The translations under genes and the position numbers were made by a program. 64,000 nt of DNA from Alnus glutinosa (Eukaryota; Streptophyta; Magnoliopsida; Fagales; Betulaceae): the NCBI RefSeq assembly GCF_958979055.1, contig NC_084888.1, positions 9,161,501 through 9,225,500 on the forward strand, given 5' to 3'. The notes under the pieces were generated by a model. That model worked only from the letters and a program-made list of their open reading frames with translations, did no database searches and was not told the origin of the DNA. This document shows positions 1 to 12,511 of the stretch, in pieces (position 1 is the first letter of the stretch; each line of letters starts with the position of its first letter).

Positions 1-269
1 TTTCAGATCAACTCAATTAGACTTTTCATGTAAAGGCACCAATACCTTTCATCTCTCTTTTTCCCCCTCCCTTTTTTTATTTTTTTTCTTAGAAAAAATA
101 TATATATATATTCCTTTATCCTTTTACCAGTCAAAGGTTAAAAGGGTCAAATTCTAGGTGGATGGACGGATTTGCCGGAGACAGCATCTTTTTTTGTTTT
201 TTGTTTTTATTTTTCATCTGCATGGTTCATTTTCAACAGCGGAAAACATAATTTCTCTTGGTGGGAAAT

Positions 270-905
270 ATTTCCATTAATTAGTAGATGGGCCGAAAGC
301 CCAATTAGGCCCGTTTATTAATCAGTGCCAAAGAAAATTATTAATCAGGCCCGTCAACTGAGACCCTCACCCGGGCCCATGGGCTAGGCTGTATAGTCCA
401 TCACATGACCTGATCGAGCCAACTGGAAACAACTCATGAAAAGCCATGAGAAGACCGAAACTCTGAAATACCCAGAACGTGTTTCAAACACATTCTCACC
501 TATGTCTTGGTCAATCATGCTCCAAAACGTGGCCGCACGCGATCTTTATACAAGAAGACACGCCAATTCGACACGTGGAAGCCACGTCATGGAAGATAAG
601 GAGGCCTACATTTCGGACCGCGTGATTGCCCACGTTCCGGAAGTGGAGACCCACGATCAAGAAGCCAGTTCCCACAATTTTTCAGGGAAAATCGACTCTC
701 CCTTCATTATAAATACAGACTTACCTTTAGGTATTCCAGTCTCTGGCTGAAATTATTGTTATTGAGACATTTATACAGATTATCCAAATGATTGACTTCT
801 GCATCGGAGTGGGACCAGCTGACACTCCCAGCAAAACCTCTTTACCGAGCTTACTATTTTGCAGGATAAGATTTTAAGAACTTTCTAAAAGCTTGCGCTA
901 CCGGT
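270..905 (+). repeat. LTR-like remnant (probable Ty3/gypsy, Tat-type)
   Basis: The stretch has the architecture of a plant gypsy LTR: a GGCCC-rich start, a TATA-like box (TTCATTATAAATACAGAC, about 703-720), then a downstream segment containing GCATCGGAGTGGGACC (about 800-815), a phrase typical of the R/U5 part of Tat/Athila-like LTRs. No primer-binding site or internal coding region follows, so it is a solo or truncated LTR. The ends are approximate and no target-site duplication was found. An open frame at 436-750 runs through it but does not resemble any protein I know. Confidence 0.45.
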
Positions 906-1543
906 CCAGAAACTGTCTTAACATCTTCAAATTATTATTATTATTATTATTTTCTTTTATAAAATAGTTTAATTTAATTTAATTTAATAACAGAAATTTT
1001 CATTGGTGGTACATGATTGAAGAGCATGCGAGTTGTGATGAACCTGCACGTACGTGAACCTCTCGCTAGTCCGCTTCTGGGTGATGAGGTGGGTCTTGTC
1101 TTGGTCACGACTGAAGGTATAACTGGACCAGACTTCCTCTATGGGTCGGCCCAAGACAAGGCCCAGTTGAGTGTGAATTTCACCGCAAAATGATGGGGTT
1201 TGGGAGGGCTTCTGGTGGAGGACTAGCCGACTCTTAATATAGTCTTTAACGGCCCATATCTTTTATCAATGACCCAATGTTTTATTACTTTATTGGTCCC
1301 TTTGTTAATATGTTTTGAGAGGTGTTTTTGGTTTTGAACACAAATTTTTTACAAATTGGTTTGGAATAATTGATTTCAATATATGTGAGAAGTACATGTT
1401 TTATTTAATAATATATACTTTTCTCATGTTTTTTTAATAGCATTAATAAAATGCATGTGAGAAATGAACATTTTATTTTTAGAAACAAAGTTGAAGGAAA
1501 TTTATGTTCATTTGTTTTTTGTTTGAAAAAGTTTTATGGTATG

Positions 1544-2161
1544 TATGGGTGTACAACCGGTTGCGGTTATGGTTGTTTGGTCATAACTGCAACCGCAACC
1601 GCCAACCGGGGTACTCAATTATTCCTATTTTAATAACCGTAACTACAACCGGTAGACCGGCTATCGTTTTTACCAACCGCCGATTATCTAATTATTAAAA
1701 ACTGGTTATTAACCGGATAACCGGTTTTTATATATTGTCGAATTTTTTTAGGTTTATTTTTTTAATTCAATATTCAATGCTAATTACTAAATAGTACATA
1801 CTACTATCACCATTCATTCAATATAAATAAAATGATTGTAAATAAAATCATGAAAGATGAGCTTGGCTTTTGGTTGATTCAAACCTTAATTCTCAAAACT
1901 TAGTTTCTAGCTTCCTTTTCCTTATGGTGAAATGGCTATTCTTTCTTTTTCTGCTCTGATAACACAACCATTTATCCCAAAATACAAAAAGAAAAAACAG
2001 AGACAAAACAGAGATATGTTTTCCTGTAAACCATAACACCTAGACATTGCATAAATCAAAGATTAATAGAAAAAGAGAAAAGAAAAGAAAAGTAAAGTGG
2101 GTATGACATAAATGTTATACCCACTTTTCCAGTTAATAACCGTTCCGTTTATACACCCCTA
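1544..2161. mobile_element. non-autonomous hAT-like element
   Basis: The 618-bp segment starts TATGGGTGTA and ends TACACCCCTA, forming a short terminal inverted repeat of the hAT type (T/CAGGG). It is flanked by a perfect 8-bp duplication ATGGTATG at 1536-1543 and 2162-2169, the hAT target-site length. Next to the left end, GGTTGCGGTT/AACCGCAACC words form subterminal inverted repeats. No transposase coding is visible. Two short overlapping frames at 1451-1698 are incidental. Confidence 0.8.
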
Positions 2162-2169
2162 ATGGTATG

Positions 2170-3401
2170 ACATAAATATTAACAATCATTATAAAAGTAT
2201 TTTCTAGCAGGGTGCTACTCACTCTTTCGTTAATGCCACTTATGTGAGATTGTGTAGCATAATCACTAAACCTCCAAGACATAACATGTGTACGTAGCAA
2301 CACCCGTTAGAAACACCATAACGTGTAAGCAAACGGTAGAAAACTGTTCCATCACCATCCAAGGAAGAATGCTTTCAGCAAATGTGGTTGCGTTCAAAAT
2401 GCATCAATTGTCGAAGGAAGGTAGTGACGTTCATACCATCCGGTGGCAAGAATTCTAAGCTTGGTGGAGCGTGAGTGCAAGCTACCTTCGTCATGAATAT
2501 CTCTTATAAACCATCAATTTTATATGTGAATTACTCATCTTTCTAATATGAGACGGGATATCACAGCTGGCAACGGACTCGATTTTTGTTCATTTGGCCA
2601 ATTAAGGGCCTCTTGCTATATTTCCTTTTCTGTCCCATTTTTAACGGGATCTGCTAGGACTAAATATCTCATATATAAAGTTATAAACAACTTGTCCTCG
2701 TGATCGCGACACCTCACCTGCATACGGGGTAGGGCAAAAGGGTAAGGGACTGATCAAAGCTGAGATGCGGGGGGAAGTAATTTCATTAGAAATGCAGTGC
2801 TACAATTGGTAATTGCATGGCAGCGGCAGGATATTGTTGAGATATTTTTGGCCCTCGGGAGGGAGATAACATTATAAAGAGGATAAAAAGCTCGTCGGGA
2901 TTTTCTGAATTTATCTGTTTAAATTTTAAAAAATTTGGACAGATGATCGTGAGAGATTATTTATGAGACTTATCTGACTAATAAAAAATTGGTCTGCTCA
3001 ACCACTTATCCGGTTATGTAAGTTTCATAAGTGGTCTTTCATAATTACATGTTCGAATTCTCTCAAATTCAAAAAAAATAAAATAAAATAAAATTTTTTT
3101 TTGAGAAGATTAGAAATCTGATGTGGAGCCTCCTTACCAATCAAACACCATAGAATGCCTATCCTGCATGCGGCCATGTCATCACACTATCCGGACCAAA
3201 AAGGAACGAGTGGTTGTCCAGCTCCAACGTGGGAGGACGTATCTCCACTTTTCGTTGCAAATTATCACTCCCCCGCCCCCGATCTAATAAACCCACAAAA
3301 AACCAAACAAAAACTCGACGCATTTTGCTGCCTTTGGTGCCTCAGAAACTCTCTCGCAGGACAAAGACTGAAACTGTATAACCTGTTGGGGTTCAGCTGT
3401 C
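2170..3401. other. spacer and upstream region of CURT1B
   Basis: No gene is visible. Around 2960-3095 there is a SINE-like phrase (TGTTCGAATTC, resembling a tRNA B box) followed by an A-rich tail of AAAATAAAAT type, which suggests a degraded SINE. The last few hundred bases should hold the CURT1B promoter and 5' UTR, but no convincing TATA box could be placed. Confidence 0.4.
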
Positions 3402-4597
3402 ATGGCCTCAAGCTCCTCCTCCACACTCACACTCTCCTCCTCATCCACCCTTGTCGACGGCAAGGCTCCTCGCCAGTCGGCTGCTGCATCGCCACAATGT
3501 GTGACCCTTCCCACACTGCCCCCACCGCCTATGCAGTCACAGAACCGACCCTGGAAGAGCACTGCTTATTGTGAGTCAATCGTATATAATCAATGCTACA
3601 TTATGCTTTTATCACTTCGTTAACAAATTGGTTTTGTTGATTGTGTGGTGAGTATTAATTCTTTGTGTGGTTTGGTATAATTTACTGCTGCAGAATTTTG
3701 TGGTTTAATTTTCTGCATAATTGCGTTTTTGTGCTTTGGGGGTCAGAACCCGTCTTTCGCATAGTACCTCTGAGAACTTATAGGTTGGATGGTCACGCTT
3801 TCAGGCCGTAAGATTGCTCGCAATGTCATGGCCATGGCCACTGGAGAGGCACCGGCAGAAGTTGGAGCAAATGAGCTGCCAGAGATTGTCAAAACAGTTC
3901 AAGAAGCTGTAAGGATTGAGCTATCATTCATTCTCTTTTGTTGTAGAGGAATTTTGGTATGTTTTGTTAGCCTGAATTTATGAATCGCTGCTGTTGGCTG
4001 CGCAGTGGGACAAAGTTGAAGACAAATATGCAGTGAGTTCACTTGCAGTAGCTGGGGTGGTCGCGCTGTGGGGCTCCACTGGGATGATCTCGGTGAGGTT
4101 CTCCATATTGCCCATTCCTACCTTATCATCGTCATTTTTCACTTATTATTGTGTTTGTGAAAAGGTTTCTGAGAGATGTGGGTCACTTGTAACAGGCAAT
4201 TGATAGGCTTCCTCTTGTTCCTGGGGTTCTTGAGCTTGTAGGCATTGGCTATTCTGGGGTAAGTTCAATACTCTGTACTAAAATTATTTGATCAAAGACG
4301 GCCATGAAAGACAACGCTGCTGTACGTTTATGCATCATACAGAATGCTTAACCTAGAATTTCTGTGCTTTTCCTCTGTTTCTTATGCATCCACCTTTCTT
4401 GTCTTTCGTTGCAGTGGTTTGCATACAAGAACCTGATTTTCAAACCAGACAGGTAAGTTTCTATTTGCCATTTGAACTCTACCACCAAAATCTCGGTTTT
4501 TTTATTAGACATTTCTCACTGTACATCTTTGAATTTCAGGGAAGTTTTGATACAGAAGGTAAAAGATGCCTATAAGGATATAATCGGGAGCAGCTAG
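3402..4597 (+). CDS. CURT1B: CURVATURE THYLAKOID 1B-like chloroplast membrane protein
   Basis: Six exons: 3402-3570, 3805-3908, 4006-4092, 4196-4258, 4415-4452 and 4540-4597. All introns are GT-AG and the exons join in frame to 172 residues, close to the roughly 174 of the Arabidopsis protein. The Ser-rich N-terminus (first ~55 residues) looks like a chloroplast transit peptide. Residues ~79-98 carry the acidic helix (ELPEIVKTVQEAW). Two membrane segments follow at about 99-120 and 129-148, then a charged C-terminal amphipathic helix ending KDIIGSS. This is the CAAD/CURT1 fold. In the known family, CURT1 proteins oligomerise at grana margins and bend thylakoid membranes. The start is the first ATG in frame with the transit-like region. 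The 5' and 3' UTR limits are not determined. The gene appears intact and is unrelated to the methyltransferase cluster downstream. Confidence 0.95.
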
Positions 4598-5740
4598 AGG
4601 AACACCGATAGGGAATGCTGCTGAGATGAGGTGAACTTTTGGGATTTGAAGCATATATCTTGCAGCATTGTCGTTAAGACCATGGTTCCTTCTGTTAGCA
4701 TAAGCTTCTAACCCATGTAATATCTACCTTCTCTTGAAGATACATGTAACAATTATATTATATTTCCCCTTCAGCGCCAATCACATTTCTCATGTTACTT
4801 GGAAGAGCTATAACTATTTACTGGAATAATGCACAGATTCAGAAGACTTAGAATTTTCTTTTAACTTTTATTTGTTTGCTGGCTTAGAAATAATTCACTT
4901 CAGTTCAAGAGAAAGCAAGGGAGAATGAGATTGACTGTAAGTTTTATGATGAGATTCAGCACCATTATCTTCAATAGCTCATAGGAAATGACAAAAAGCT
5001 GAAGGAGCTGGAGAGACATCTCCAAACAAAGAACTAGGTTTCGAGCCACATAATTTTAGTGGGTTTGAACCTATTTAGAATGCAGATATGATAAAAGTCA
5101 CTATGATGAGTTGCAACAATTCATCAAGAATAGTTAAGAGTAAATGTAGTAAGTTGAGAGGATTTGAGCATCTATGAATTTTTATACTGCTGTCTGCAGC
5201 TGGAAAACATGTCAATCATTGTGCATACTGAGCGAAGTATTGAACAAATAAAGTTTGCCACTGGATTTCAGCGCAAAACCCAGGAATTTTATGTATAAAA
5301 CAAACAAGAGTTAGGCTGATCAATCACAATTGAAGATGTCAACAGAAGCTTCACTAATAGCAAGCTCTGAAGATCTGGGCGTTTATGATATATACTTGAA
5401 AACCACCCACTTTCCATAAACAAGTTATAAGGAATGCAGAGGAGTTCTTGAATGAAAGCTTATTGTCACTCAAACCCTCCCATCAACAAGTGATTCCTTT
5501 CCTACCACAATCTGACTTTCACCTGATCAAACACTTTCAAACATGTGCACTTAATAGTTGTAATAGGCTCACTTCCTAGGTTTGTAGCGTAATTTCACTA
5601 CTTAATGGCTGATTAGAGAGTTCAGAACAAAATGCCACAGTTACAGAACATACTTTCATGATCCGATGTTTACAAATGAAATATTCCATACTGATATCAC
5701 AATACCTTCAGAAACTGCATTCCTTGCCTTATCTCAGTAA
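4598..5740. other. spacer between CURT1B and the OMT cluster
   Basis: Contains the CURT1B 3' UTR (an ATATTATATTT-rich stretch lies near 4750) and the 3' flank of the minus-strand OMT copy A. The part from about 5630 resembles the 3' flank of copy B near 10830, so the duplicated unit extends past the stop codon. No gene was seen. Confidence 0.5.
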
Positions 5741-7834
5741 TTAGGCAAAAAAGCTACTAGAGTGTAAGCTCTCACAGAAGCTACCAGATGTCAAATCCTT
5801 CTTGTTGAACTCCATAATCCAGGTATCATAGACATGACAAGTCAAACTAACGCTCTCAAATCCAGCTGCATCTGCCAATGGTACATGTTGCATCCGCTCC
5901 CGTCCTCCCGGTTTTTGAGTCATCATAAGCATATCAAGTAGGGATTTAACCTTTGCGTTAGTGGTAATTTCTGGAAAAAGTGGAAGAACTTGCGCCATAA
6001 CAATTACCTTCCCATCGTTCGGAAGAGCGCTGTAGCAGTTCTTCAATATCTTCACGCAGTCATCATCGCTCCAATCATTAAGTATCCACTATCAAATATC
6101 AATAATCTCATGGTTAGTTATTGAATTCTGAAATAGATTATCACATTTTCTTAAGCATGGATTATTACTGACAAAGCATAAAATGCTGAGAAGAATTAAA
6201 AGAATATTACAAAAATCAAAGGCAAATTATACTTTTACCACCCTAAATTATCATCGTTGTGGCAATGTCGCACCAAACTTTCAATTTGTGTGATTGACTC
6301 TCTTTCAAAAAATTGATGCAATGTGTCCCCCACGCTCTAAATTAGGCTTTAACGTTGCAAAAATGAGAAAGATACTAAATACTCTTTTATCACACGACAC
6401 ACATTCCCCATTTTAGCAAACCAAATACCATCATGTCAAAACAACAAACACCATGACTGCCAACCCTTGAGATGAAGCAGGCAGAGTTCTTTATTTCTTT
6501 AATCTAAACATCACGTTATGTAGAAAAATAATAAAATATTATACTGCTAGAAAAAATTAATCATGTTTCCTATATCTCATCCATATCTTTTTGAACTTCA
6601 AAAGTGGGTGACAAAGAGAAGTGACATCACATTAAAAGTTATTATTCATTCTTCAAGCTCAATGATAGGAGAAAACATCCTGGAGATATTGGATTTGGGA
6701 GACATTTTGGTTCCTGCCAATCGCATGGTAGCCCCTACTTACAATAATCTTGCCAAAGTTATCTGTTAAAGCAAGAAAGAGATGTAAACACCATTTTTTT
6801 TTTTTCAACTATGCCTTCCATTTTTTTTAAAATGGTCTTGGTTCCATTTTGTTGGCAAAGCCTTTTGAAGAGTTAGCTTCAAAGTAACTAGTAATTGAAA
6901 TCTAAGGAAAAATGTGTAACTCTATCAACCAATTTTAAAATGAACTAACATACCTTAAATCATTTTCAACCGCTTGAATTTGAACTGAACTGTACTGGGT
7001 TGGGGATGAGAAGGTCACTGGATTGATGTGGGGATGACAAACCCAGTGGTGGCAGCAATGGCAGAAGGGAAGCCAACAGTAGTGACAAATGTTATGGGTT
7101 ATAAAAACAAAAGTATGCTCCGTGGTTTGCAGGATTGGATAATTTGTGTTTATTTCAATAATTTTTTCATTTCCGTAATTTGAGATCTAATTTGGATGGT
7201 GAGACACAAATTGAAAAAATTTCCTGAAATTATGGGGCCAATCAATATTGAAAAGTGTAATTTGAACAAAGTTTACAGAAATTTGTGATAGTGCTTAAAG
7301 AATCATAAAATGCGTTGTACCTCATCCCTGTATCCTAAAAGATAAAGGACATCGATATTGCATAGTTCCAGTAATGCCATTACAACATCAATCAGATGGG
7401 TAGTCAAGACAATCATTTTCCATGCTACAAATTGTTTTGCTAAATGTTTCTAAGAGAAAGAGAAAAATGAGCCTTAAGTCACCAGTAAAAGTAAGGAACA
7501 ATGCCAGAAAGATACAAAATTCACCTTCAAAAATATGGCATCTCCTTTTGGAACACTTTCAAACATATCTCCAGCTACATGTTTCACACCTGCACGATAA
7601 ATTAACACCCATTTTAATCTAGATACTTTGTCAAATAGTCACGAACAGTCATCTAGACTCCAAAAAGTACAACCATTCATTAGCAATTCATGTATAGTGA
7701 AATTTAGTTAACTGGATCTAGCTAATCAATCTCAACAGTCTCCAAAACATTTCAGCCATCTCTCCACTATCTTAGAAAATTTTTATTCTTGTGGCATGAC
7801 ATGGTACATGGGAATTGATAATATGAAGGTTACA

Positions 7835-7869
<35 letters not shown>

Positions 7870-9956
7870 GCCCCTTTTTTTGGTGGCCTGACAGGGAACA
7901 TGGAAATTAACATTATGAAGGTTTCAGAGATCATCTACTTTAACTAGAAAAAGATTTTTTTTTTTTTTTGGCATCATAACAACAGAGATGGGGTGAACTG
8001 GGAAAACATTGGATGCATTGCATTGCATCTTCGACAATTTATTGATCATTTAATCCCAAAATCTGATCAGGAAATTTATCAAATTTAGAAAATTACCTTT
8101 GGGAGAAACAAACACAATATCTTAAACAACATTATTTTTAAAAACTTACGTGATGAACAAACAACATACCAGGGTAGGGTGGCGCATGTTTTATAACATG
8201 AGGCATGTCGAAATTAATGCCCTTAATTTTGGGGTATTTTGAAATGATTAAGCTAAGGGCCACTCCGATTCCACCACCAACATCGACGATCTGATTGAGG
8301 TTCTTAAAACCGTCATAGGCCTCGAGCAACTTCTTTACAAGTATTGTAGTGTGGTTGAACATTGCAGTGTTGAAAACTTGACTGAACCTAGGGTCTCTGC
8401 CAGCGTACTCATAGGCGTGCATTCCATGAACCCTGTTAAATGGAACTCCGCCTTCAAGAACTGCATCCTTTAGTTGAGACCTAACATTCAATTTAACAAT
8501 GGAGTTGGCTGCCATCACAACATTTAATAAAAGTCTAGGAACAATTTCTCACATGGGACTAGTATGGAGGATCCAGTTATGCCTTTGAAGTAGGGGTTGG
8601 AATACTAGGACATTTGACGAGCATTCCTTCACTAGATTGATAATACTAGTATGACTTCATAAAATCCCCCTTGGTAAGTGTCAAAATTCTTTACACATTT
8701 GCATAACTTGAACAATATGCAAAACAATTGACCCCAATATATCGACCCCAACTATATTGCTAATAAGTAACAATGGTGATTACGAGGCCCCGGGGGGGGG
8801 GGGGGGGGGGGGGGGGGCGGGGGGGGGGGGGGGGAAGAGGCAGGAGGGTTTGTATTCAATAATTTAAACAGGGATTTGAGGCAAAATAGAATATCTTAAC
8901 TAATCAACAAGCTTTCTCAAAAGGAAGTTTGATAGAAATCCAGGGTTCCCATAAGAAAATTAATGGAAAATAAGACATAAATTAATCGCTTAGTGGGAAT
9001 TGGACTTTCAAATGATCACTTCGAAGTGATCAATTTCCAAATGACTTTGGAATTTTTGTACTTTTCTATTTGGCCATTCCGCATCCACATGCTTATATAG
9101 AACTAGAAGAGAATACAACTTACTCAAAATGCTATTAATGAAATTTAATTATATTATGATGCTAATAATGAGAATAATATCACAACAATATTAGAGTAAA
9201 ATCAAGGAAAATGAAGAAATATTTGGTTTCCTGAAAAAGTCATCTAATGTCAATGAAGAGAGTATTCTTAAATAAGATGATGATGATGATTTCGTTCGTG
9301 GGTTTTCCTTTAAAAGAGGCGAATGTATGGTGGATTGAAGAAATTTTTCTAGGAAACTTCCTCGAATTTTCCATTACAATATGAAAGAACGAAACAGAAT
9401 ACATCCCATAAAGATTGCAAAACAATTGTTACGACTAAAACAAGTATATGGAATCACTAAAAAGAGAAAGAAAAATGGACAGTGTGATTAAAAAAATAAA
9501 AGAAATGAAAGAGTAATAAAATAATAAGACTAACCAACTATCCAAGTAAACTTTGTCATGATTCAAGGTCATCAAGGGCGCTAAGGAAACCCCATCTGGA
9601 TTACGCGCGAAGTACTTGGATACCGGAAGCAGAAAGTAGAGCCTACGGACAGGACAGCCATCACCGCCAGCGTTCTTAACCACAGAGCAACCAAGCACGC
9701 AGTGGTACACCAGAAGGTCGCAGATGCGTTCCAGCATGGCAGGTGCGTCGGGGTTCTTGGCGGGCATCTGGGCCGCGATCTGCGCAGCGGAGAGCGTGGC
9801 ACCAGGGCCCGCATTGGCCAAGATGTCGAAAACGCGGAGCTCGATGGCTGCGTTCATGGCCATGGGCAGCACTGACCCGCACGCCAGTTCCATGGCTTGG
9901 GAGAAGACTTCATCTTCTTCTTTTTGTTTGAGTTGTCTGGGGCTTTTGGTCGCCAT
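5741..9956 (-). CDS. COMT-like O-methyltransferase copy A (predicted catalytically dead)
   Basis: Four exons on the minus strand: 9535-9956, 8170-8480, 7525-7589 and 5741-6088, all GT-AG, giving 381 residues. Exon 1 is the plant OMT dimerisation domain. Exon 2 has the SAM-binding glycine motif VDVGGGIG and the NFDMPHVI strand. Exon 3 has the [12 protein letters not shown] loop. Exon 4 would carry the catalytic centre. The family base is the His of WI(C/L)HDWSD, but here residue 270 is Asn ([10 protein letters not shown]). The Glu aligned with alfalfa COMT Glu297 is Ala298 (VMAQVLP). The start ATG (MATKSPRQ) was chosen because an upstream in-frame stop near 10065 excludes the longer start. Relative to copy B, about 70 bp that carried B's first ATG are missing. 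The C-terminus runs about 15 residues past the usual end. SAM and dimer regions are intact, so a pseudoenzyme or altered activity is possible; ordinary caffeate/5-hydroxyferulate methylation is unlikely. Confidence 0.85.
7838..7868. repeat. (CT)n microsatellite in intron 2 of OMT A
   Basis: About 30 bp of uninterrupted CT dinucleotide. Copy B has a matching CT run at about 12474-12505 in the same intron, so the repeat predates the A/B duplication. Confidence 0.9.
8792..8834 (+). repeat. poly-G tract (G26-C-G16) in intron 1 of OMT A
   Basis: 26 G, one C, then 16 G. The homologous site in copy B (about 13496-13506) is only GGCGGGGGAAAAG, so the run is an expansion specific to copy A or an assembly artefact. 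It could form G-quadruplexes. A very similar tract (G21-C-G12) occurs at 58567-58600. Confidence 0.9.
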
Positions 9957-10957
9957 TGATTCTTGGGGTTCAGCTGAAGAAGACGATGCACTGCCCCCCG
10001 AATTTCCTCGTGCTTTTGCTTTGCCTTCTGGACTATAGAAGGCCGTACGGAAGTCCAAGGAACGTCAAAGATCTTTCCTCTTTTTTTTTTTTTCTTTTTT
10101 TTTAACAAAAAAGAATAAAAAATTATGCGATACAAGAAAAATCAGTTAGTTATTAAACGTGAAAATTATCTCCTCCATTTTCTCCGATAGCTTCGCTGAC
10201 GCTGCCTTTCTTTTTGCATTTGCCTTTCGTGAAACGACTCTTGTTTCCTTGATTATCTACTGGTTTTATAGTTACCATAAATAACTAATAAGTCACTAAT
10301 TTCTTGGTGATCTCAACATTTCAATAATAATTACTAAACAGTTTTTCAAACGTGATCTCAACATTAATCAATCGCATGTTTGTTGTCAAATATATATATA
10401 TATATAAAGATGATTTAACAATATTTGAACGTACTTGTACATGTTCAACACCTTGCAACATGTGCCAACTCCTCTCTTATTTAGTCTGCTCAGCTTTAAA
10501 ATTAGTACTAAACATAGTGTGATCGATTCAGGTTTTGAGTAGAATCACCTCCTCTACATGTGACCCTTGCATGCATTTTTTAGCGTATTACTAGTATACT
10601 ATTCTCTTACACACACACACGGGCCGAACCATGATTTGAGACCAGAAAAAAAGAAAAAAAGAAAAAAAGAAAAGTAGCTGTCAATATCAATTTACCCCTA
10701 CAAATGACCACTTCTATGTCACTCTATCCCTTCAGACTTTAATTCATTACAAAGCAAATCTAATAGAAATAAGCAGGCGAGCGTAACAAATCTTTCATTA
10801 CAAAATCTACTGGAATCCTTCAGAAACTGCATACTGATATTACAATACCATCAGAAACTGCATGCATTGCTTGCCTTATCTCAGTAATTAGGCAAAACAG
10901 CTAATAGAGTGCTAGGCTCCAAGCTCCTACAAAAGGTATATTCCCTACACCACCTTA
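9957..10957. other. 5' flank of OMT A and 3' flank of OMT B
   Basis: Holds the leader and presumed promoter of copy A (transcribed leftwards), an (AT)n run near 10390-10407, a short AC repeat at about 10610-10620 and an AAAAAGAAAAA run near 10645-10672. From about 10830 it is homologous to the 3' flank of copy A. No gene was seen. Confidence 0.5.
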
Positions 10958-12470
10958 CTATATGGATGTCATGTCCTTGTTGAACTCCATAATCCAGGTA
11001 TTACAGACATGACATCTCAAACTAATGCTCTTGAATCCAGCTGCATATACCAATGGAAATAATTCATTTTTCTTCCGCTCCCTTCCTCCCAGTTTTTGAG
11101 TCATCATAAGCATATCAAGTAGGGATTTAACCTTTGCGAAAGTGGTAATCTCTGGAAAAAGTGGAAGAACTTCCACCATAGCAATTACCATTCCATTGTT
11201 TGGAAGAGCGCTGTAGCAGTTCTTCAATATCTTCACACAGTCATCATCGCTCCAATCATTAAGTATCCACTATCAAATATGAATATAAATAATCTCATGG
11301 TTAGTTATTGAATTCCAAAATATAGATTAGAATGGAGTGTTATTGATAAAGCATATAATGCAGAGAAGCATTAAAAGAATATTAAATAAGTCAAAGGCAA
11401 ATTATACTTTATCACCCTAGATTATCATCTTTGTGGCAATGTCCCACCGAACTTTCAATTTGCGTGCTTGACTCTCTTTCAAAAAATTGATGCAATGTGT
11501 CCCCGACCCTCTAAATTAGGCTTGCATGTTACAAAAATGAGAAAGAGACTAAATACCCTTATATCACACATTGCCCATTCTAGCATACGATATACCATCA
11601 TGTGAAAACAACAAACCCCATGAATGCCAACCCTTGAGATAAACAGGCAGAGTTCTTTTTTTCTTTAACTAAACATCATGTTATTTGGAGAAACGCCCCC
11701 TCCACATGGATCGGGTAATTCTATGGCTTTGTTGGCGAGTTGGCCCTCATGGAATTATTTACACCCAAGGAGATTCGAACCTTAAACCTGATGGAAATGC
11801 CACCAAGACCAAGGCCTTTATTATAATCTAGCCAAAGTACTCCGCTAAACCCAGAACAGATGCAAACACCAATTTTATAACTATGCCTTCCTAGTCACAA
11901 TATGCTTCCAGTATTGCCATCACAACATAAATCAGATGGGTAGTCAAGACAATCATTTTCCATTCTACAAATTGATTTGCTAAATGTTTCTAAGTGAAAG
12001 TGAAAGTGAAAAATGAGCCTTCAGTCACCAGTAAAAGTAAGGAACAATGCCAGAAAGATACAAACTTCACCTTCAAAAATATGGCATCTCCTTTTGGAAC
12101 ACTTTTAAACATATCTCCATCTACATGTTTCACACCTGCAAGATAAATTAACACCCCCTTTAATCTAGAGACTTTGTCAAATAATCACGAAGAACATCCA
12201 TCTAGATTCCCAAAAGTACAACCATCCATTATAGCAATTCATGTATAGCGAAATTTAAAAGTACAACCATCAATTAGCAATTAATGTATAGTGAAATTTA
12301 GTTAACTGGATCTAGCTGATCAATCTCAACAGTCTCCACAAGATTGTTGGCATCTATCTACCAACTTAGAAACATTTTATTTTTTAGGGGCATGACATGG
12401 TACATGGGAATTGATAATATGAAGTTACAGAGACCATCTACTTTAAACTTAGAGAAGTTTTTTTGTGGCA

Positions 12471-12511
<41 letters not shown>

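Noticed and set aside
436-750. 104-codon plus-strand frame near the window start
   Set aside because: It lies inside an LTR-like sequence that includes its own TATA-like box, and the product has no domain signature.
3284-3562. 92-codon minus-strand frame over CURT1B exon 1
   Set aside because: Shadow of the Ser/Pro-rich transit-peptide coding on the other strand.
9581-10135. Several frames on both strands over OMT A exon 1 (and likewise 13648-14216 over B)
   Set aside because: GC-rich exon 1 is open in several frames; only the frame with OMT motifs and correct splice phase is real.
11690-11880. Functional tRNA gene suggested by the B-box-like GGTTCGAATC
   Set aside because: No cloverleaf or acceptor stem could be built; a SINE remnant is the better reading.
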